A stretch of 46,728 nucleotides of DNA from positions 1 to 46,728 of the forward strand of contig REEU01000113.1 in the NCBI GenBank assembly GCA_007694905.1. Reading direction: 5' to 3'. The DNA comes from Gammaproteobacteria bacterium (GTDB lineage: Bacteria > Pseudomonadota > Gammaproteobacteria > Pseudomonadales > Azotimanducaceae). Positions within the stretch are counted from its first letter, which is position 1, and each line of letters opens with the position of its first letter. The notes below the pieces were generated by a model. The model saw only the letters and a program-made list of their open reading frames with translations, searched no databases and was not told where the DNA came from. Of this stretch, positions 1 through 8,323 are shown piece after piece. Made by a program: the position numbers and the translations under genes.

Positions 1-25
1 CCGCTGCGCGGACGTAGGCTCCCAC
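1..25 (+). repeat. Right end of a GTGGGAGC-type intergenic element (cut by window edge)
   Basis: The first 25 bases match the right end of the complete copy at 57-161 (CCGCTGCGCGGACG, one or two differing bases, then GGCTCCCAC). It is therefore the end of a preceding copy in the same orientation, whose left part lies outside the window. A 31-nt spacer separates it from the next copy. Confidence 0.7.
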
Positions 26-56
26 TGACGTTTCGCAAGCATCTTGCGTATTGCCG

Positions 57-161
57 GTGGGAGCAAAAGTCGGGCGCAGCCCGGCTTTGCGATCGCTGAC
101 TACCGCCGGGCCCGAGCGTGACACAGATCGCGACGCCCGCTGCGCGGACGCAGGCTCCCAC
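57..161 (+). repeat. Complete GTGGGAGC...GCTCCCAC intergenic element, copy A
   Basis: The element is 105 bp, begins GTGGGAGC (57-64) and ends with its inverse GCTCCCAC (154-161). Inside are short complementary GC-rich blocks such as CGGGCGCAGCCCG, so the transcript could fold into a branched hairpin. Related copies are at 43648-43765 (same orientation) and 15543-15621 and 15653-15812 (opposite orientation). The ends resemble the bacterial REP/REPIN class in general form, but the element is longer than a classic REP. It lies downstream of uvrA. Confidence 0.75.
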
Positions 162-218
162 TACAGCGTGTTCGTTAGGGCTTTTCGCGGAAGTCTTCGT
201 TCTAGGTTTGCGGGCGAG

Positions 219-3173
219 TCAGGCCTTGCGCTTGCGGACTGGCGCGGCCTTCTTGCGGGCCGTGGACGTCTCCGCCGGCTTGCGCGCGGCGGCGGCAGGT
301 TTCGCCCGCGTGCGTGCGGACTTCGCCGCGCGTGGCTTCAGCAGCGGCGCGAGAAACTCCCCGGTGAAGGAACCCTTCGTCTTCGCCACCTCTTCCGGCG
401 TACCCACGGCGACGATCCGACCGCCGCCGGCGCCACCCTCGGGACCAAGATCGATAATCCAGTCCGCGGTCTTGATCACGTCCAGATTGTGTTCGATCAC
501 CACTACGGTGTTGCCCTGATCGCGCAGCCGATGGAGCACGTTCAGCAGCTGCTGAATGTCGTGGAAGTGCAGGCCCGTGGTGGGCTCATCGAGAATGTAG
601 AGGGTCCGCCCGGTGTCCCGCTTGGACAGTTCCCGCGACAGCTTCACCCGCTGGGCTTCGCCGCCCGAGAGCGTCGTGGCGGGCTGGCCAAGACGGACAT
701 AGGATAGACCTACATCCATCAGCGTCTGCAGCTTGCGCGCGATCATGGGCACCGCGTCGAAGAACTCGCGAGCATCCTCCACCGTGAGTTCGAGGACCTC
801 GTTGATGTTGAGGCCCTTGTAGGTGACCTCCAGGGTCTCCCGGTTGTAGCGCTTGCCCTTGCAGACATCGCACATCACGTAGATGTCCGGGAGGAAATGC
901 ATTTCCACCTTGATCAGACCGTCGCCCTGACAGGCCTCGCAGCGCCCGCCCTTGACGTTGAAGCTGAAGCGACCGGGCTTGTAGCCGCGGGTGCGCGCTT
1001 CGGAGGTCTGAGCGAACAGCTCGCGGATCGGTGTGAACAGACCCGTGTACGTGGCAGGATTGGAGCGCGGCGTGCGACCGATGGGGCTCTGATCGATGTC
1101 CACCACCTTGTCGATGAGATCGAGGTTGTCGATGCCTTCGTGGGGCGCGGCGACGAGACTGCCGGCGCCGTTGAGGCGGGTGGCCGCCACTGGGTAGAGG
1201 GTGTGGTTGATCAGCGTCGACTTGCCGGAGCCCGACACGCCGGTGACGCAGGTCATCACGCCGGCGGGAATCTCCACCGTCAGATCGCGCAGGTTGTTGC
1301 CGCTGGCCCCCCGCAGGCGGATGACCTGATCCGGCTCGAAGCTGTGGCGCTGCTTGGGCACCTCGATGCGCATGCGGCCTGACAGGTAGGCCCCCGTCAG
1401 GGACGCCTTGCAGCCTTCGATAGTGGCAACCGGTCCCTCAGCCACCACGGCGCCGCCGTGGACACCCGCACCCGGACCCATGTCCACCACGTGATCCGCG
1501 CTGCGGATGGCGTCTTCGTCGTGTTCCACCACCACCACCGTGTTGCCGAGATCGCGCAGATGGGTCAGCGTGCGCAGGAGCCGGGCATTGTCTCGCTGGT
1601 GAAGGCCGATGGACGGTTCGTCCAGCACGTAGAGCACGCCTACTAGTCCCGCACCGATCTGACTGGCCAGGCGGATGCGCTGAGCTTCGCCCCCGGAGAG
1701 CGTGTCCGCAGAGCGGTCCAGCGTGAGGTAGTTCAGGCCCACGTCCACCAGGAACTGCAGTCGAGCCTTGATTTCCTTGAGGATCTTGCCGGCAATCTCG
1801 CCGCGCCGTCCTGGCAGCTCGAGCTGCTCGAAGTAGCTGCACGCGGCACCGACGGAATCACACGTGACCGCGGAGAGGTTGCGATCGTCGATGAAGACGT
1901 TGCGCGCTTCGCGCTTGAGCCGGGTGCCGCGGCAGTCGGTGCAGGGGGCCACGGACAGGAATCGGGTCAGGTGCTCGCGCACCATGCTCGACTCGGTCTC
2001 CTTGTAGCGGCGATCCATGTTCGGCAGCACGCCCTCGAAACGATGACGTCGGGTAATGACGTCGCCGCGATCGTTGACATAGGAGAAGTCCACCCGCTCC
2101 TCGCCGCTGCCGTAGAGAATGGCGTCACGGTGCTTTTTCGAAAGGGTTGCAAAGGGCGCCTCGAGATCGAAACCGTAGTGCTCGGCGAGTGAACTCAACA
2201 TGTGGAAGTAGTAGACGTTGCGCCGGTCCCAGCCGCGTATCGCCCCTTCCGTAAGAGACAGGCTCGTGTCCTCGACGATGCGCTCCGGGTCGAAGAACTG
2301 CTTGACTCCCAGCCCGTCGCAGCTCGGGCAGGCCCCGGCCGGATTGTTGAAGGAGAACAGGCGTGGTTCCAGCTCGCTGATGCTGTAGCCGCACTGGGGG
2401 CAGGCGAATCGCGAGGAGAACACCAACTCCGAATCGAAGCCGCCCGCTTGCTCATGCTCGGGCAGTGGCGCGACCCTGGCGGTGCCTTCCGCCAGTTCGA
2501 GTGCGGTCTCGAAGGACTCTGCAAGGCGCTGCTCGATGCCGGGGCGCACCCGGAAGCGGTCCACCACCACGTCGATGCTGTGTTTCCTTTTCTTGTCCAG
2601 CTTCGGCGGCTCATCGAGATCGAGCACGAGGCCGTCCACCCGGGCGCGGACGAAGCCGTTCGCGGTCAGCTCACGGAAGATGTTCGCGTGTTCCCCCTTG
2701 CGCTGGTCCACGACGGGCGCAAGCAGCATGGCGCGAGTGCCCTCGGGCAGCGCCATGACCTGATCCACCATCTGGCTCACGGTCTGGGCAGCCAGCGTGG
2801 CCCCATGGTCCGGGCAGCGGGGCTCGCCCACCCGCGCGTAGAGCAGCCTGAGATAGTCGTAGATCTCGGTGATGGTGCCGACGGTGGAGCGAGGATTGTG
2901 GGAGGTGGACTTCTGCTCGATGGAGATGGCGGGCGACAGCCCCTCGATCTGGTCCACATCCGGCTTCTCCATCATGGAGAGGAACTGCCGGGCGTAGGCC
3001 GACAGCGATTCGACGTAGCGGCGCTGCCCCTCCGCGTACAGCGTGTCGAAGGCAAGCGACGACTTGCCCGAGCCGGACAGGCCGGTGATGACCACGAGCC
3101 GGTCCCGGGGGAGCGTCAGGTCGACGTTGCGCAAGTTGTGGGTGCGCGCGCCGCGTATCGAGATGCTGTCCAT
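219..3173 (-). CDS. uvrA: Excinuclease ABC subunit A
   Basis: UvrA is the damage-recognition ATPase of nucleotide excision repair, which loads UvrB on DNA in the cytoplasm. Both ABC modules are visible: Walker A sequences [12 protein letters not shown] and [12 protein letters not shown], two LSGGEAQR signatures, and zinc-finger cysteines in CPQC...CPSC and CEAC...CDVC. I start at the ATG at 3173 ([17 protein letters not shown]), which matches the family N-terminus; the reading frame stays open for 43 codons upstream but that part is not UvrA-like. The protein is about 984 aa, roughly 40 longer than usual, because of a Lys/Arg/Ala-rich tail after GEFLAPLLK. It is divergent from ssb, the classical arrangement, but I see no good LexA box between them. 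Confidence 0.98.
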   Translation of the reverse strand: MDSISIRGARTHNLRNVDLTLPRDRLVVITGLSGSGKSSLAFDTLYAEGQRRYVESLSAYARQFLSMMEKPDVDQIEGLSPAISIEQKSTSHNPRSTVGTITEIYDYLRLLYARVGEPRCPDHGATLAAQTVSQMVDQVMALPEGTRAMLLAPVVDQRKGEHANIFRELTANGFVRARVDGLVLDLDEPPKLDKKRKHSIDVVVDRFRVRPGIEQRLAESFETALELAEGTARVAPLPEHEQAGGFDSELVFSSRFACPQCGYSISELEPRLFSFNNPAGACPSCDGLGVKQFFDPERIVEDTSLSLTEGAIRGWDRRNVYYFHMLSSLAEHYGFDLEAPFATLSKKHRDAILYGSGEERVDFSYVNDRGDVITRRHRFEGVLPNMDRRYKETESSMVREHLTRFLSVAPCTDCRGTRLKREARNVFIDDRNLSAVTCDSVGAACSYFEQLELPGRRGEIAGKILKEIKARLQFLVDVGLNYLTLDRSADTLSGGEAQRIRLASQIGAGLVGVLYVLDEPSIGLHQRDNARLLRTLTHLRDLGNTVVVVEHDEDAIRSADHVVDMGPGAGVHGGAVVAEGPVATIEGCKASLTGAYLSGRMRIEVPKQRHSFEPDQVIRLRGASGNNLRDLTVEIPAGVMTCVTGVSGSGKSTLINHTLYPVAATRLNGAGSLVAAPHEGIDNLDLIDKVVDIDQSPIGRTPRSNPATYTGLFTPIRELFAQTSEARTRGYKPGRFSFNVKGGRCEACQGDGLIKVEMHFLPDIYVMCDVCKGKRYNRETLEVTYKGLNINEVLELTVEDAREFFDAVPMIARKLQTLMDVGLSYVRLGQPATTLSGGEAQRVKLSRELSKRDTGRTLYILDEPTTGLHFHDIQQLLNVLHRLRDQGNTVVVIEHNLDVIKTADWIIDLGPEGGAGGGRIVAVGTPEEVAKTKGSFTGEFLAPLLKPRAAKSARTRAKPAAAARKPAETSTARKKAAPVRKRKA

Positions 3174-3413
3174 GGCGGATCGACAACGGAGGGAATGGGG
3201 TCGGGCGGCGGGGCGTACGCCGCGCGAAAGCGGGACGATACGCGCCTGCCCGGGCGGCGGCAACCGGTACTGCCACGACAGTCCCACTGCGGGCTCGCAC
3301 AACGCTTTCAGCGATCACTTACGCGGTGAACCGACGGCTGCCGTGGGAGCATCGGATCACCTGCGGTACACTGCTGTCATCTGTAACCGCCAGGCATGAA
3401 AAGGGAGCGACCC
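3174..3413. promoter_or_regulatory. uvrA-ssb divergent intergenic region with candidate ssb -10
   Basis: This 240-bp region separates divergent uvrA and ssb and must hold both promoters. A TACACT hexamer at 3367-3372 is a reasonable -10 for ssb, but I see no convincing -35 at 17 bp. The same 12-mer GCGGTACACTGC recurs upstream of lipA, which weakly supports its use as a promoter element. A small palindrome ACTG-N6-CAGT at 3269-3282 does not have LexA spacing. A lone GTGGGAGC at 3343-3350 may be a remnant of the repeat family. Confidence 0.35.
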
Positions 3414-3914
3414 ATGGCCCGCGGCATCAACAAGGTGATCCTCATCGGCAATCTCGGCGTCGATCCCGAGACCCGCTTCACCCAGGCGGGGGCTCCGGTG
3501 ACCAATTTCCGTGTGGCCACCAGCGAAAACTGGACCGACAAGCAGTCCGGGCAGCGGCAGGAGCGCACCGAGTGGCACTCGGTGGTCTGCTTCGGGCGAC
3601 TCGCCGAGATTGCCGGTGAGTATCTTCGCAAGGGCTCCAAGGTCTATGTGGAGGGCTCGTTGCGTACCAGTTCCTGGGAGTCCGACGGGCAGACCCGCTA
3701 CAAGACGGAGATCATCTGCAGCGAGATGCAGATGCTCGACAGCCGCGGTGGTGGCATGGGCAGCAATGATGGCTATGAGTCCTCCGGTGGCGGCAAGGCA
3801 GAGTTCTCGGGAGGCGGTGGTGGCCGCAGTCAGGGGCAGGCACCGGCCCGCCAGCCGCAGCCGGTGACGAACCCGGATACGCTCAACGACTTCGACGACG
3901 ACATCCCGTTTTGA
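3414..3914 (+). CDS. ssb: Single-stranded DNA-binding protein
   Basis: SSB coats single-stranded DNA during replication, repair and recombination and recruits partner proteins through its C-terminal tip. The OB-fold begins [19 protein letters not shown] and contains the typical [15 protein letters not shown] segment. A Gly/Gln-rich linker follows from about residue 110, and the protein ends in the conserved acidic tip DFDDDIPF. The ATG at 3414 is preceded by GGGAGCGACCC, a good ribosome-binding site, so I prefer it to the in-frame ATG 18 bases upstream. Length is 166 aa, normal for the family. The stop codon overlaps the TTG start of the next gene (TTGA). Confidence 0.98.
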   Translation: MARGINKVILIGNLGVDPETRFTQAGAPVTNFRVATSENWTDKQSGQRQERTEWHSVVCFGRLAEIAGEYLRKGSKVYVEGSLRTSSWESDGQTRYKTEIICSEMQMLDSRGGGMGSNDGYESSGGGKAEFSGGGGGRSQGQAPARQPQPVTNPDTLNDFDDDIPF

Positions 3915-4558
3915 CGGCCTCGACGGCAAACGCTGAAGCACAGGGCAATGGGGCCTTCGAGCTGCCCCTGTTCCCGCTGGGCTCCGTGCTTTTCCCCGGC
4001 GGGCTGCTGCCGTTGCAGATCTTCGAAACCCGCTATGTGGACATGGTCAAGCGCTGCATGCGCGATGGCAGTCCCTTCGGCGTCGTGCTGATTCTCGACG
4101 GTCACGAGGCGCGGCGTGACCGCGGCGATGGCCCGCCGCAGATCGCTACCATCGGCACCCAGGCGCGGATCGTTGATTTCACGGAGCTGCCCAATGGTCT
4201 GCTGGGTATCACGGCGCGCGGTGAGCGTCGGTTCCGCGTGCTCGGCGCCGAGGAGCAGTCCGATCACCTACTGCTCGGGCGGGTGACGGACGTGCCCGAT
4301 CCACCCCATGTGCTCGTCCCGGCGGACAGCGAGGCGCTGGTTGAGATACTGCGGCAGCTGCTCGAGCACCCGGCCGTCAATCAGCTCGGTATCAAGGCGG
4401 ATTTCGAGGACGCTCGGTCCGTGGCGGGCCGGCTGGCGGACCTGCTGCCGGTGGATCCCCGGTTCAAGCAGGGCCTGCTGGAGCAGGACGATCCCCTGGT
4501 CTGCCTGGCCGAACTGGAACGACTGGTGCACGCCATGCAGGAGCAGAACGGCAGCTGA
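3911..4558 (+). CDS. LON peptidase substrate-binding domain protein
   Basis: The protein is a stand-alone N-terminal (LAN/substrate-binding) domain of the Lon protease family, without AAA or protease domains. Residues about 18-60 ([15 protein letters not shown], then [10 protein letters not shown]) carry the family hallmark, and a helical second half follows to residue 215. Proteins of this type are widespread in Proteobacteria and their role is not established; a chaperone or adaptor function is usually assumed. The best start is TTG at 3911, overlapping the ssb stop as TTGA, which implies translational coupling. It converges with dedA; the two stop codons are directly adjacent. Confidence 0.88.
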   Translation: MTASTANAEAQGNGAFELPLFPLGSVLFPGGLLPLQIFETRYVDMVKRCMRDGSPFGVVLILDGHEARRDRGDGPPQIATIGTQARIVDFTELPNGLLGITARGERRFRVLGAEEQSDHLLLGRVTDVPDPPHVLVPADSEALVEILRQLLEHPAVNQLGIKADFEDARSVAGRLADLLPVDPRFKQGLLEQDDPLVCLAELERLVHAMQEQNGS

Positions 4559-4573
4559 TCACAGCAGCTGCCG
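4549..4573. terminator. Palindrome spanning the stops of the Lon-domain gene and dedA
   Basis: A perfect 9-bp inverted repeat CGGCAGCTG/CAGCTGCCG (4549-4557, 4565-4573) flanks a 7-nt loop that contains the palindrome TGATCA. The TGA on the + strand (4556-4558) ends the Lon-domain gene and the TGA on the - strand (4561-4559) ends dedA. There is no T-run, so if this terminates transcription it is not a classic intrinsic terminator. It may be a bidirectional stem that stabilises both mRNA ends. Confidence 0.45.
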
Positions 4574-5416
4574 GAGCACCGTGAGCAGATCCAGGCCGAA
4601 CCGGCGCCAGGGTGCGAGCATCGGTGATGCCAGCAGCAGCGACAGGCCCAGCGCTGTGAGTGCGGTCAGGGTCACGGTGCCGGCGAGCAGCGAGAGGCGG
4701 GTATCGACGCCGTTGCCGAAGGCCGGTGCCCGCAATCTGCGGCCATGCGTGGTTGCGGGGTCAAGGCGCTCGAAGAGCGCGCCGCCAGGCTCTCCCGCCT
4801 GCCAGGCGGCGATGGTGAGACGGCCCATGCCCCAGCACCAGATAACGAAGATCAGCAGGCCCACGACCAGTCCGGGCGGTGGCTCGATGGCATGCTGCAG
4901 AGAGGCCCCGAGCAGGTAGCCCGGGATGATGTAAGCGGGTGCCCAGAGCAGAGCTGAACTCAGATTCACGGCATAAAATATGCCTGCTGGAAAGCGGAGC
5001 ATGCCGGCGATCAGCGGCAGCACGGGTCGAATGGGCCCGACGAAGCGACCGAGGGCAATACTGGCCGCGCCGTGGCGGATGAAGAACGCCTCCCCGCGGA
5101 TGATCCACTCCGGATGGGTGGAAAAGGGCGGCAGCACCCGGATGGCGGGTCCGAAGCGGCGGCCGAGGAGAAAGCTGGCGCTGTCTCCGGCCACCGCGCC
5201 GATGAAGGCGCAGGCGAGGGCAGTCCAGAGGCCGAGCTCGCCGCCTCCGGCCACGAAGGCCGCCGCGTAGAGCAGCACCACGCCGGGCACGATGAGGCCG
5301 GCGATCGCGAAGCACTCCACGAACGCGATCAGAACGATGGCCACACCGACCCACTCCGGGTACGCATGCAGTGCGTCCCAGAAGGGTGCCTCCCTGAGAT
5401 CCTCGATTCTCGGCAT
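4559..5416 (-). CDS. DedA family inner-membrane protein
   Basis: DedA proteins are polytopic inner-membrane proteins related to undecaprenyl-phosphate and lipid flippases. The family pattern is visible: a re-entrant hydrophobic stretch with AGLIVPGVVLLYAAAFVAGGG (residues about 38-60), then the G-D-x-x-x-F-x-x-G-R signature as GDSASFLLGRRFG, and ALGRFVGPIRPVLPLIAGM. At 285 aa it is longer than the usual 200-220 because of a C-terminal extension with another hydrophobic helix (LSLLAGTVTLTALTALGLSLLL). The start at 5416 follows a GAGAG sequence. It is divergent from proA. Confidence 0.9.
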   Translation of the reverse strand: MPRIEDLREAPFWDALHAYPEWVGVAIVLIAFVECFAIAGLIVPGVVLLYAAAFVAGGGELGLWTALACAFIGAVAGDSASFLLGRRFGPAIRVLPPFSTHPEWIIRGEAFFIRHGAASIALGRFVGPIRPVLPLIAGMLRFPAGIFYAVNLSSALLWAPAYIIPGYLLGASLQHAIEPPPGLVVGLLIFVIWCWGMGRLTIAAWQAGEPGGALFERLDPATTHGRRLRAPAFGNGVDTRLSLLAGTVTLTALTALGLSLLLASPMLAPWRRFGLDLLTVLRQLL

Positions 5417-5429
5417 GGCTCTCGCTATC

Positions 5430-5435
5430 TATAAT
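5430..5435 (+). promoter_or_regulatory. Candidate -10 of proA
   Basis: A perfect TATAAT lies 14 bp upstream of the dedA start codon on the + strand and 47 bp before the proA ATG. The -35 position (about 5407-5412) reads TTCTCG, a poor match. The dedA promoter would have to overlap this region or lie inside the proA leader. Confidence 0.5.
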
Positions 5436-5482
5436 GTTCGATCTCGATCGGACCTCGATTCCAGCCGACCCCGGACGTGATC

Positions 5483-6748
5483 ATGAACGTCAGCATGAAT
5501 GTCGAAGAGTACATGCATGAGCTCGGCGGTCGCGCCCGAGCCGCGGCACGACGCACGGCGCGTGCTTCCAGCGCAGAGCGCAGCGCTGCGCTGGAAGCCG
5601 TCGCTGCCGCCCTCGAAACGGATCGAGAGCTGATCCGGCGCGCCAACGAAGCGGATCTTGCCGCCGGCTCGGCGGCCGGCCTCGACGCCCCCCTGCTCGA
5701 TCGACTGCGCCTCGACGATGCAGCCATCGATCGTATGATCGGTGGCCTCCGGCAGGTCAACTCGCTGCCGGATCCAGTGGGTGCGATCACGGACCTGACC
5801 TATCGTCCCAGTGGAATCCAGGTCGGGCGTATGCGGGTCCCGCTCGGTGTCATCGGCATCATCTACGAGTCGCGACCCAATGTGACCGTGGACGCGGCCG
5901 CGTTGTGCCTGAAATCCGGTAACGCCACCATCCTGCGGGGTGGTTCGGAGGCCATTGAATCCAACCGGGCCATTGCTGCCAGCGTGCGCCGCGGTCTCGC
6001 GGAGTCGACGCTCGGTGAGGACGCCGTGCAGCTGGTGGCCACCACGGATCGTGCCGCGGTGGGTCACCTGGTGCGCATGCAAGCCCATGTGGATGTGATC
6101 GTTCCCCGGGGCGGTAAGGGCCTCATCGAGCGCATCAGCGCCGAGGCCCGGGTGCCTGTGATCAAACACCTGGACGGCAATTGCCACGTCTACGTGGATC
6201 GGGCGGCGGATGCCACCATGGCCGTGCGCATCATCGTCAACAGCAAGTGTCAGCGCTACGGGGTCTGTAATGCCATGGAGACCCTGTTGGTTCACGCCGA
6301 GCGGGCCACCGAGATCCTCCCGGCCGCCGAGGCGCGACTGGCGGCAGAAGGGGTCGAGGTCCGTGGCTGCAGTGAAACGCTCGCCCTGCTGCCGCAGGCC
6401 CGTCCTGCCAGCGAGGAGGACTGGTACGAGGAGTACCTCGGCCCCATCCTCTCGGTGAAGGTGGTGGCGGATCTCGATGCTGCCATCGCGCATATCAATC
6501 ACTACGGTTCCGCTCATACCGATGCCATCGTCACCGCAGACTATGCCGCGGCCAGAAGGTTCCTGGCGGAAGTGGATTCGAGCTCGGTGATGGTCAATGC
6601 TTCGACCCGGTTCGCGGACGGTTTCGAGTACGGTCTTGGGGCTGAGATCGGCATCTCCACGGACAAGCTTCACGCCCGCGGCCCGGTGGGGCTTGAGGGT
6701 CTGACCACCCAGAAGTACGTGGTGCTCGGTGACGGTCAGGTTCGCTGA
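5483..6748 (+). CDS. proA: Glutamate-5-semialdehyde dehydrogenase (gamma-glutamyl phosphate reductase)
   Basis: ProA reduces gamma-glutamyl phosphate with NADPH to glutamate semialdehyde, the second step of proline synthesis. It has the aldehyde-dehydrogenase fold, with the cofactor region [20 protein letters not shown] at about 130-150, the [12 protein letters not shown] segment and the catalytic cysteine in [19 protein letters not shown]. The C-terminal [20 protein letters not shown] is typical. Possible starts are GTG 5477, ATG 5483 and ATG 5495; I chose 5483. Length about 421 aa is normal. It heads the rod-shape operon as in Pseudomonas, and nadD overlaps its 3' end by 20 bp. Confidence 0.97.
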   Translation: MNVSMNVEEYMHELGGRARAAARRTARASSAERSAALEAVAAALETDRELIRRANEADLAAGSAAGLDAPLLDRLRLDDAAIDRMIGGLRQVNSLPDPVGAITDLTYRPSGIQVGRMRVPLGVIGIIYESRPNVTVDAAALCLKSGNATILRGGSEAIESNRAIAASVRRGLAESTLGEDAVQLVATTDRAAVGHLVRMQAHVDVIVPRGGKGLIERISAEARVPVIKHLDGNCHVYVDRAADATMAVRIIVNSKCQRYGVCNAMETLLVHAERATEILPAAEARLAAEGVEVRGCSETLALLPQARPASEEDWYEEYLGPILSVKVVADLDAAIAHINHYGSAHTDAIVTADYAAARRFLAEVDSSSVMVNASTRFADGFEYGLGAEIGISTDKLHARGPVGLEGLTTQKYVVLGDGQVR

Positions 6749-7421
6749 GTTGCCCCTGATCGCCTGCTTCGGCGGCACCTTCGATCCGGTCCACAACGGT
6801 CATCTTGAGGCGGCGAAGGAAGTGCTCACTCGCGCTGTATGCGAGGAAGTCAGGCTAATTCCTTGCCATATCCCACCGCATCGCGGCGTGCCCCACGCGT
6901 CGCCCGCCCACCGCCTGGCCATGCTGGAGCTGGCTGTCGCAGACTGCCCTGGTCTGGTGGTGGATGCGCGGGAGCTGACCCGCGACGGGCCCTCCTACAC
7001 GGTTGAGACCCTGCGTTCTCTGCGTCAGGACTACGGCCCGGACGTGGCGCTGGGTTGGGTCCTCGGCGTCGACGCCGCGGCTACCCTGGAGGCATGGGAG
7101 GCTTGGCAGCGTCTGCCCGAGCTCGCTCATCTGCTGCTGCTCGACCGCCCAGGCGTATCGCTACCGACGTCCGGGCCCGTAGCCGACCTGCTGGCGCCCG
7201 GCCTGACGGACGAGGTCGCCGACCTGCACCGTGTCCCCGCCGGGCACACCTGGCGGGTGAGGCAGCCGCAGCAGGCCGTGTCCGCGACGGAGGTCCGGCG
7301 AACCCTCGCGACGGGACGCTCCGCCGCCCATTTGCTCCCGGTTCCAGTGTGGGCATATATTAGGCAGCAGGGACTGTATGGGTGTCATGGTGTTCCTGGT
7401 CACAGCGCGGAGAGCGAATGA
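6729..7421 (+). CDS. nadD: Nicotinate-nucleotide adenylyltransferase
   Basis: NadD joins nicotinate mononucleotide and ATP to make deamido-NAD in NAD synthesis. The nucleotidyltransferase signature is at the N-terminus ([14 protein letters not shown], with the H-x-G-H type motif), and the C-terminal [15 protein letters not shown] matches the I-S-S-T-x-I-R motif position. The frame allows GTG at 6729, which overlaps proA by 20 bp, or TTG at 6750, just after the proA stop; the first is given here. Length is 230 aa. It is coupled to rsfS by an ATGA overlap. Confidence 0.95.
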   Translation: MTVRFAELPLIACFGGTFDPVHNGHLEAAKEVLTRAVCEEVRLIPCHIPPHRGVPHASPAHRLAMLELAVADCPGLVVDARELTRDGPSYTVETLRSLRQDYGPDVALGWVLGVDAAATLEAWEAWQRLPELAHLLLLDRPGVSLPTSGPVADLLAPGLTDEVADLHRVPAGHTWRVRQPQQAVSATEVRRTLATGRSAAHLLPVPVWAYIRQQGLYGCHGVPGHSAESE

Positions 7422-7777
7422 CGTCTGACGATCTGCAGGGTCTGGTTGTGGAAGCGTTGGATGACCTCAAGGGCCAGAACATTCTGGCCCTTGATGTTTC
7501 CGGCAGCAGCAGTGTCACGGACTGGATGGTGATTGCCTCGGGCACCTCCGGCCGGCACGTGAAGTCGCTGGTGGACAGGCTGATCGAACGGGTCAAGGCA
7601 AATGGGGTGGCACCGGTTGGCGTCGAGGGTTTGGATGCGCTTGAGTGGGTGCTGGTAGACCTCGGTGACGTGGTGGTTCACATCATGCAGCGGGACTCAC
7701 GCAACTTTTACGACTTAGAACGGCTGTGGCGGACCTCGCCGGTGAAGGAGTCGACGGCACTGTCGTCCGTCTCCTGA
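7418..7777 (+). CDS. rsfS: Ribosomal silencing factor RsfS
   Basis: RsfS binds ribosomal protein uL14 and blocks joining of the 30S and 50S subunits, which slows translation in stationary phase. The 119-aa product has the family core: LKGQNILALDVSG, then VTDWMVIASGTSGRHVKSL and EWVLVDLGDVVVHIMQ..RNFYDLERLW. The ATG at 7418 overlaps the nadD TGA (ATGA). The frame extends 12 codons upstream without family similarity, so I do not use it. The nadD-rsfS-rlmH order is standard. Confidence 0.96.
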   Translation: MTSDDLQGLVVEALDDLKGQNILALDVSGSSSVTDWMVIASGTSGRHVKSLVDRLIERVKANGVAPVGVEGLDALEWVLVDLGDVVVHIMQRDSRNFYDLERLWRTSPVKESTALSSVS

Positions 7778-7781
7778 CCGT

Positions 7782-8249
7782 ATGCGTCTGAAGCTGGTCG
7801 CGGTCGGCGTTCGCGTGCCCGGGTGGGTGGATGCCGGCTTTGCGGACTATGCTCGAAGGTTACCGAGGGACTGTCGCCTCGAACTGGTGGCCGTCGCGGC
7901 GGCCGACCGCAGACAGGGGCGGGGCGTCGAGCATTGGCGCGAGGAGGAGGCGGAGCGGCTGCTGGCTGCTGCCGGCCGCGACGCCCGGCTGATCGCCCTG
8001 GATGTGACCGGGCGCAGTCTGAGTACTGAAGATCTCTCGCTGCGCCTCGAAGCGTGGCGAATGGAGGGGCGGGACATCGCCATGCTCATCGGCGGCCCTG
8101 ACGGACTGGCACCGCGGTGTCTGGAGCGGGCTGAGATGCGCTGGTCGTTGTCGTCATTGACGTTGCCCCATGCGCTGGTGCGCGTGGTGGTGGCGGAGCA
8201 GATTTATCGTGCATGGACGCTCATGACGGGTCATCCGTATCATCGTTGA
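7782..8249 (+). CDS. rlmH: 23S rRNA (pseudouridine(1915)-N(3))-methyltransferase
   Basis: RlmH is a SPOUT-fold methyltransferase that modifies pseudouridine 1915 in helix 69 of 23S rRNA on assembled 70S ribosomes. The 155-aa length is exactly that of the family. The SAM-binding knot is visible as AMLIGGPDGL, and the diagnostic C-terminus is LPHALVRVVVAEQIYRAW followed by the ending GHPYHR. It begins 4 bp after the rsfS stop. Confidence 0.97.
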   Translation: MRLKLVAVGVRVPGWVDAGFADYARRLPRDCRLELVAVAAADRRQGRGVEHWREEEAERLLAAAGRDARLIALDVTGRSLSTEDLSLRLEAWRMEGRDIAMLIGGPDGLAPRCLERAEMRWSLSSLTLPHALVRVVVAEQIYRAWTLMTGHPYHR

Positions 8250-8323
8250 GTTGCGGCAGGTGCATGGTCATGTGCGGCCTGTGAAAGGGCTGCAGCTTTA
8301 TCCAGGGCGCCACGCCGGATTGC

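Noticed and set aside
3269-3282. Possible LexA box between uvrA and ssb (ACTG-N6-CAGT)
   Set aside because: LexA needs CTG-N10-CAG; the spacing here is wrong.
2202-3329. 375-codon + strand frame opposite uvrA
   Set aside because: Antisense shadow of a clear uvrA with no domain of its own.
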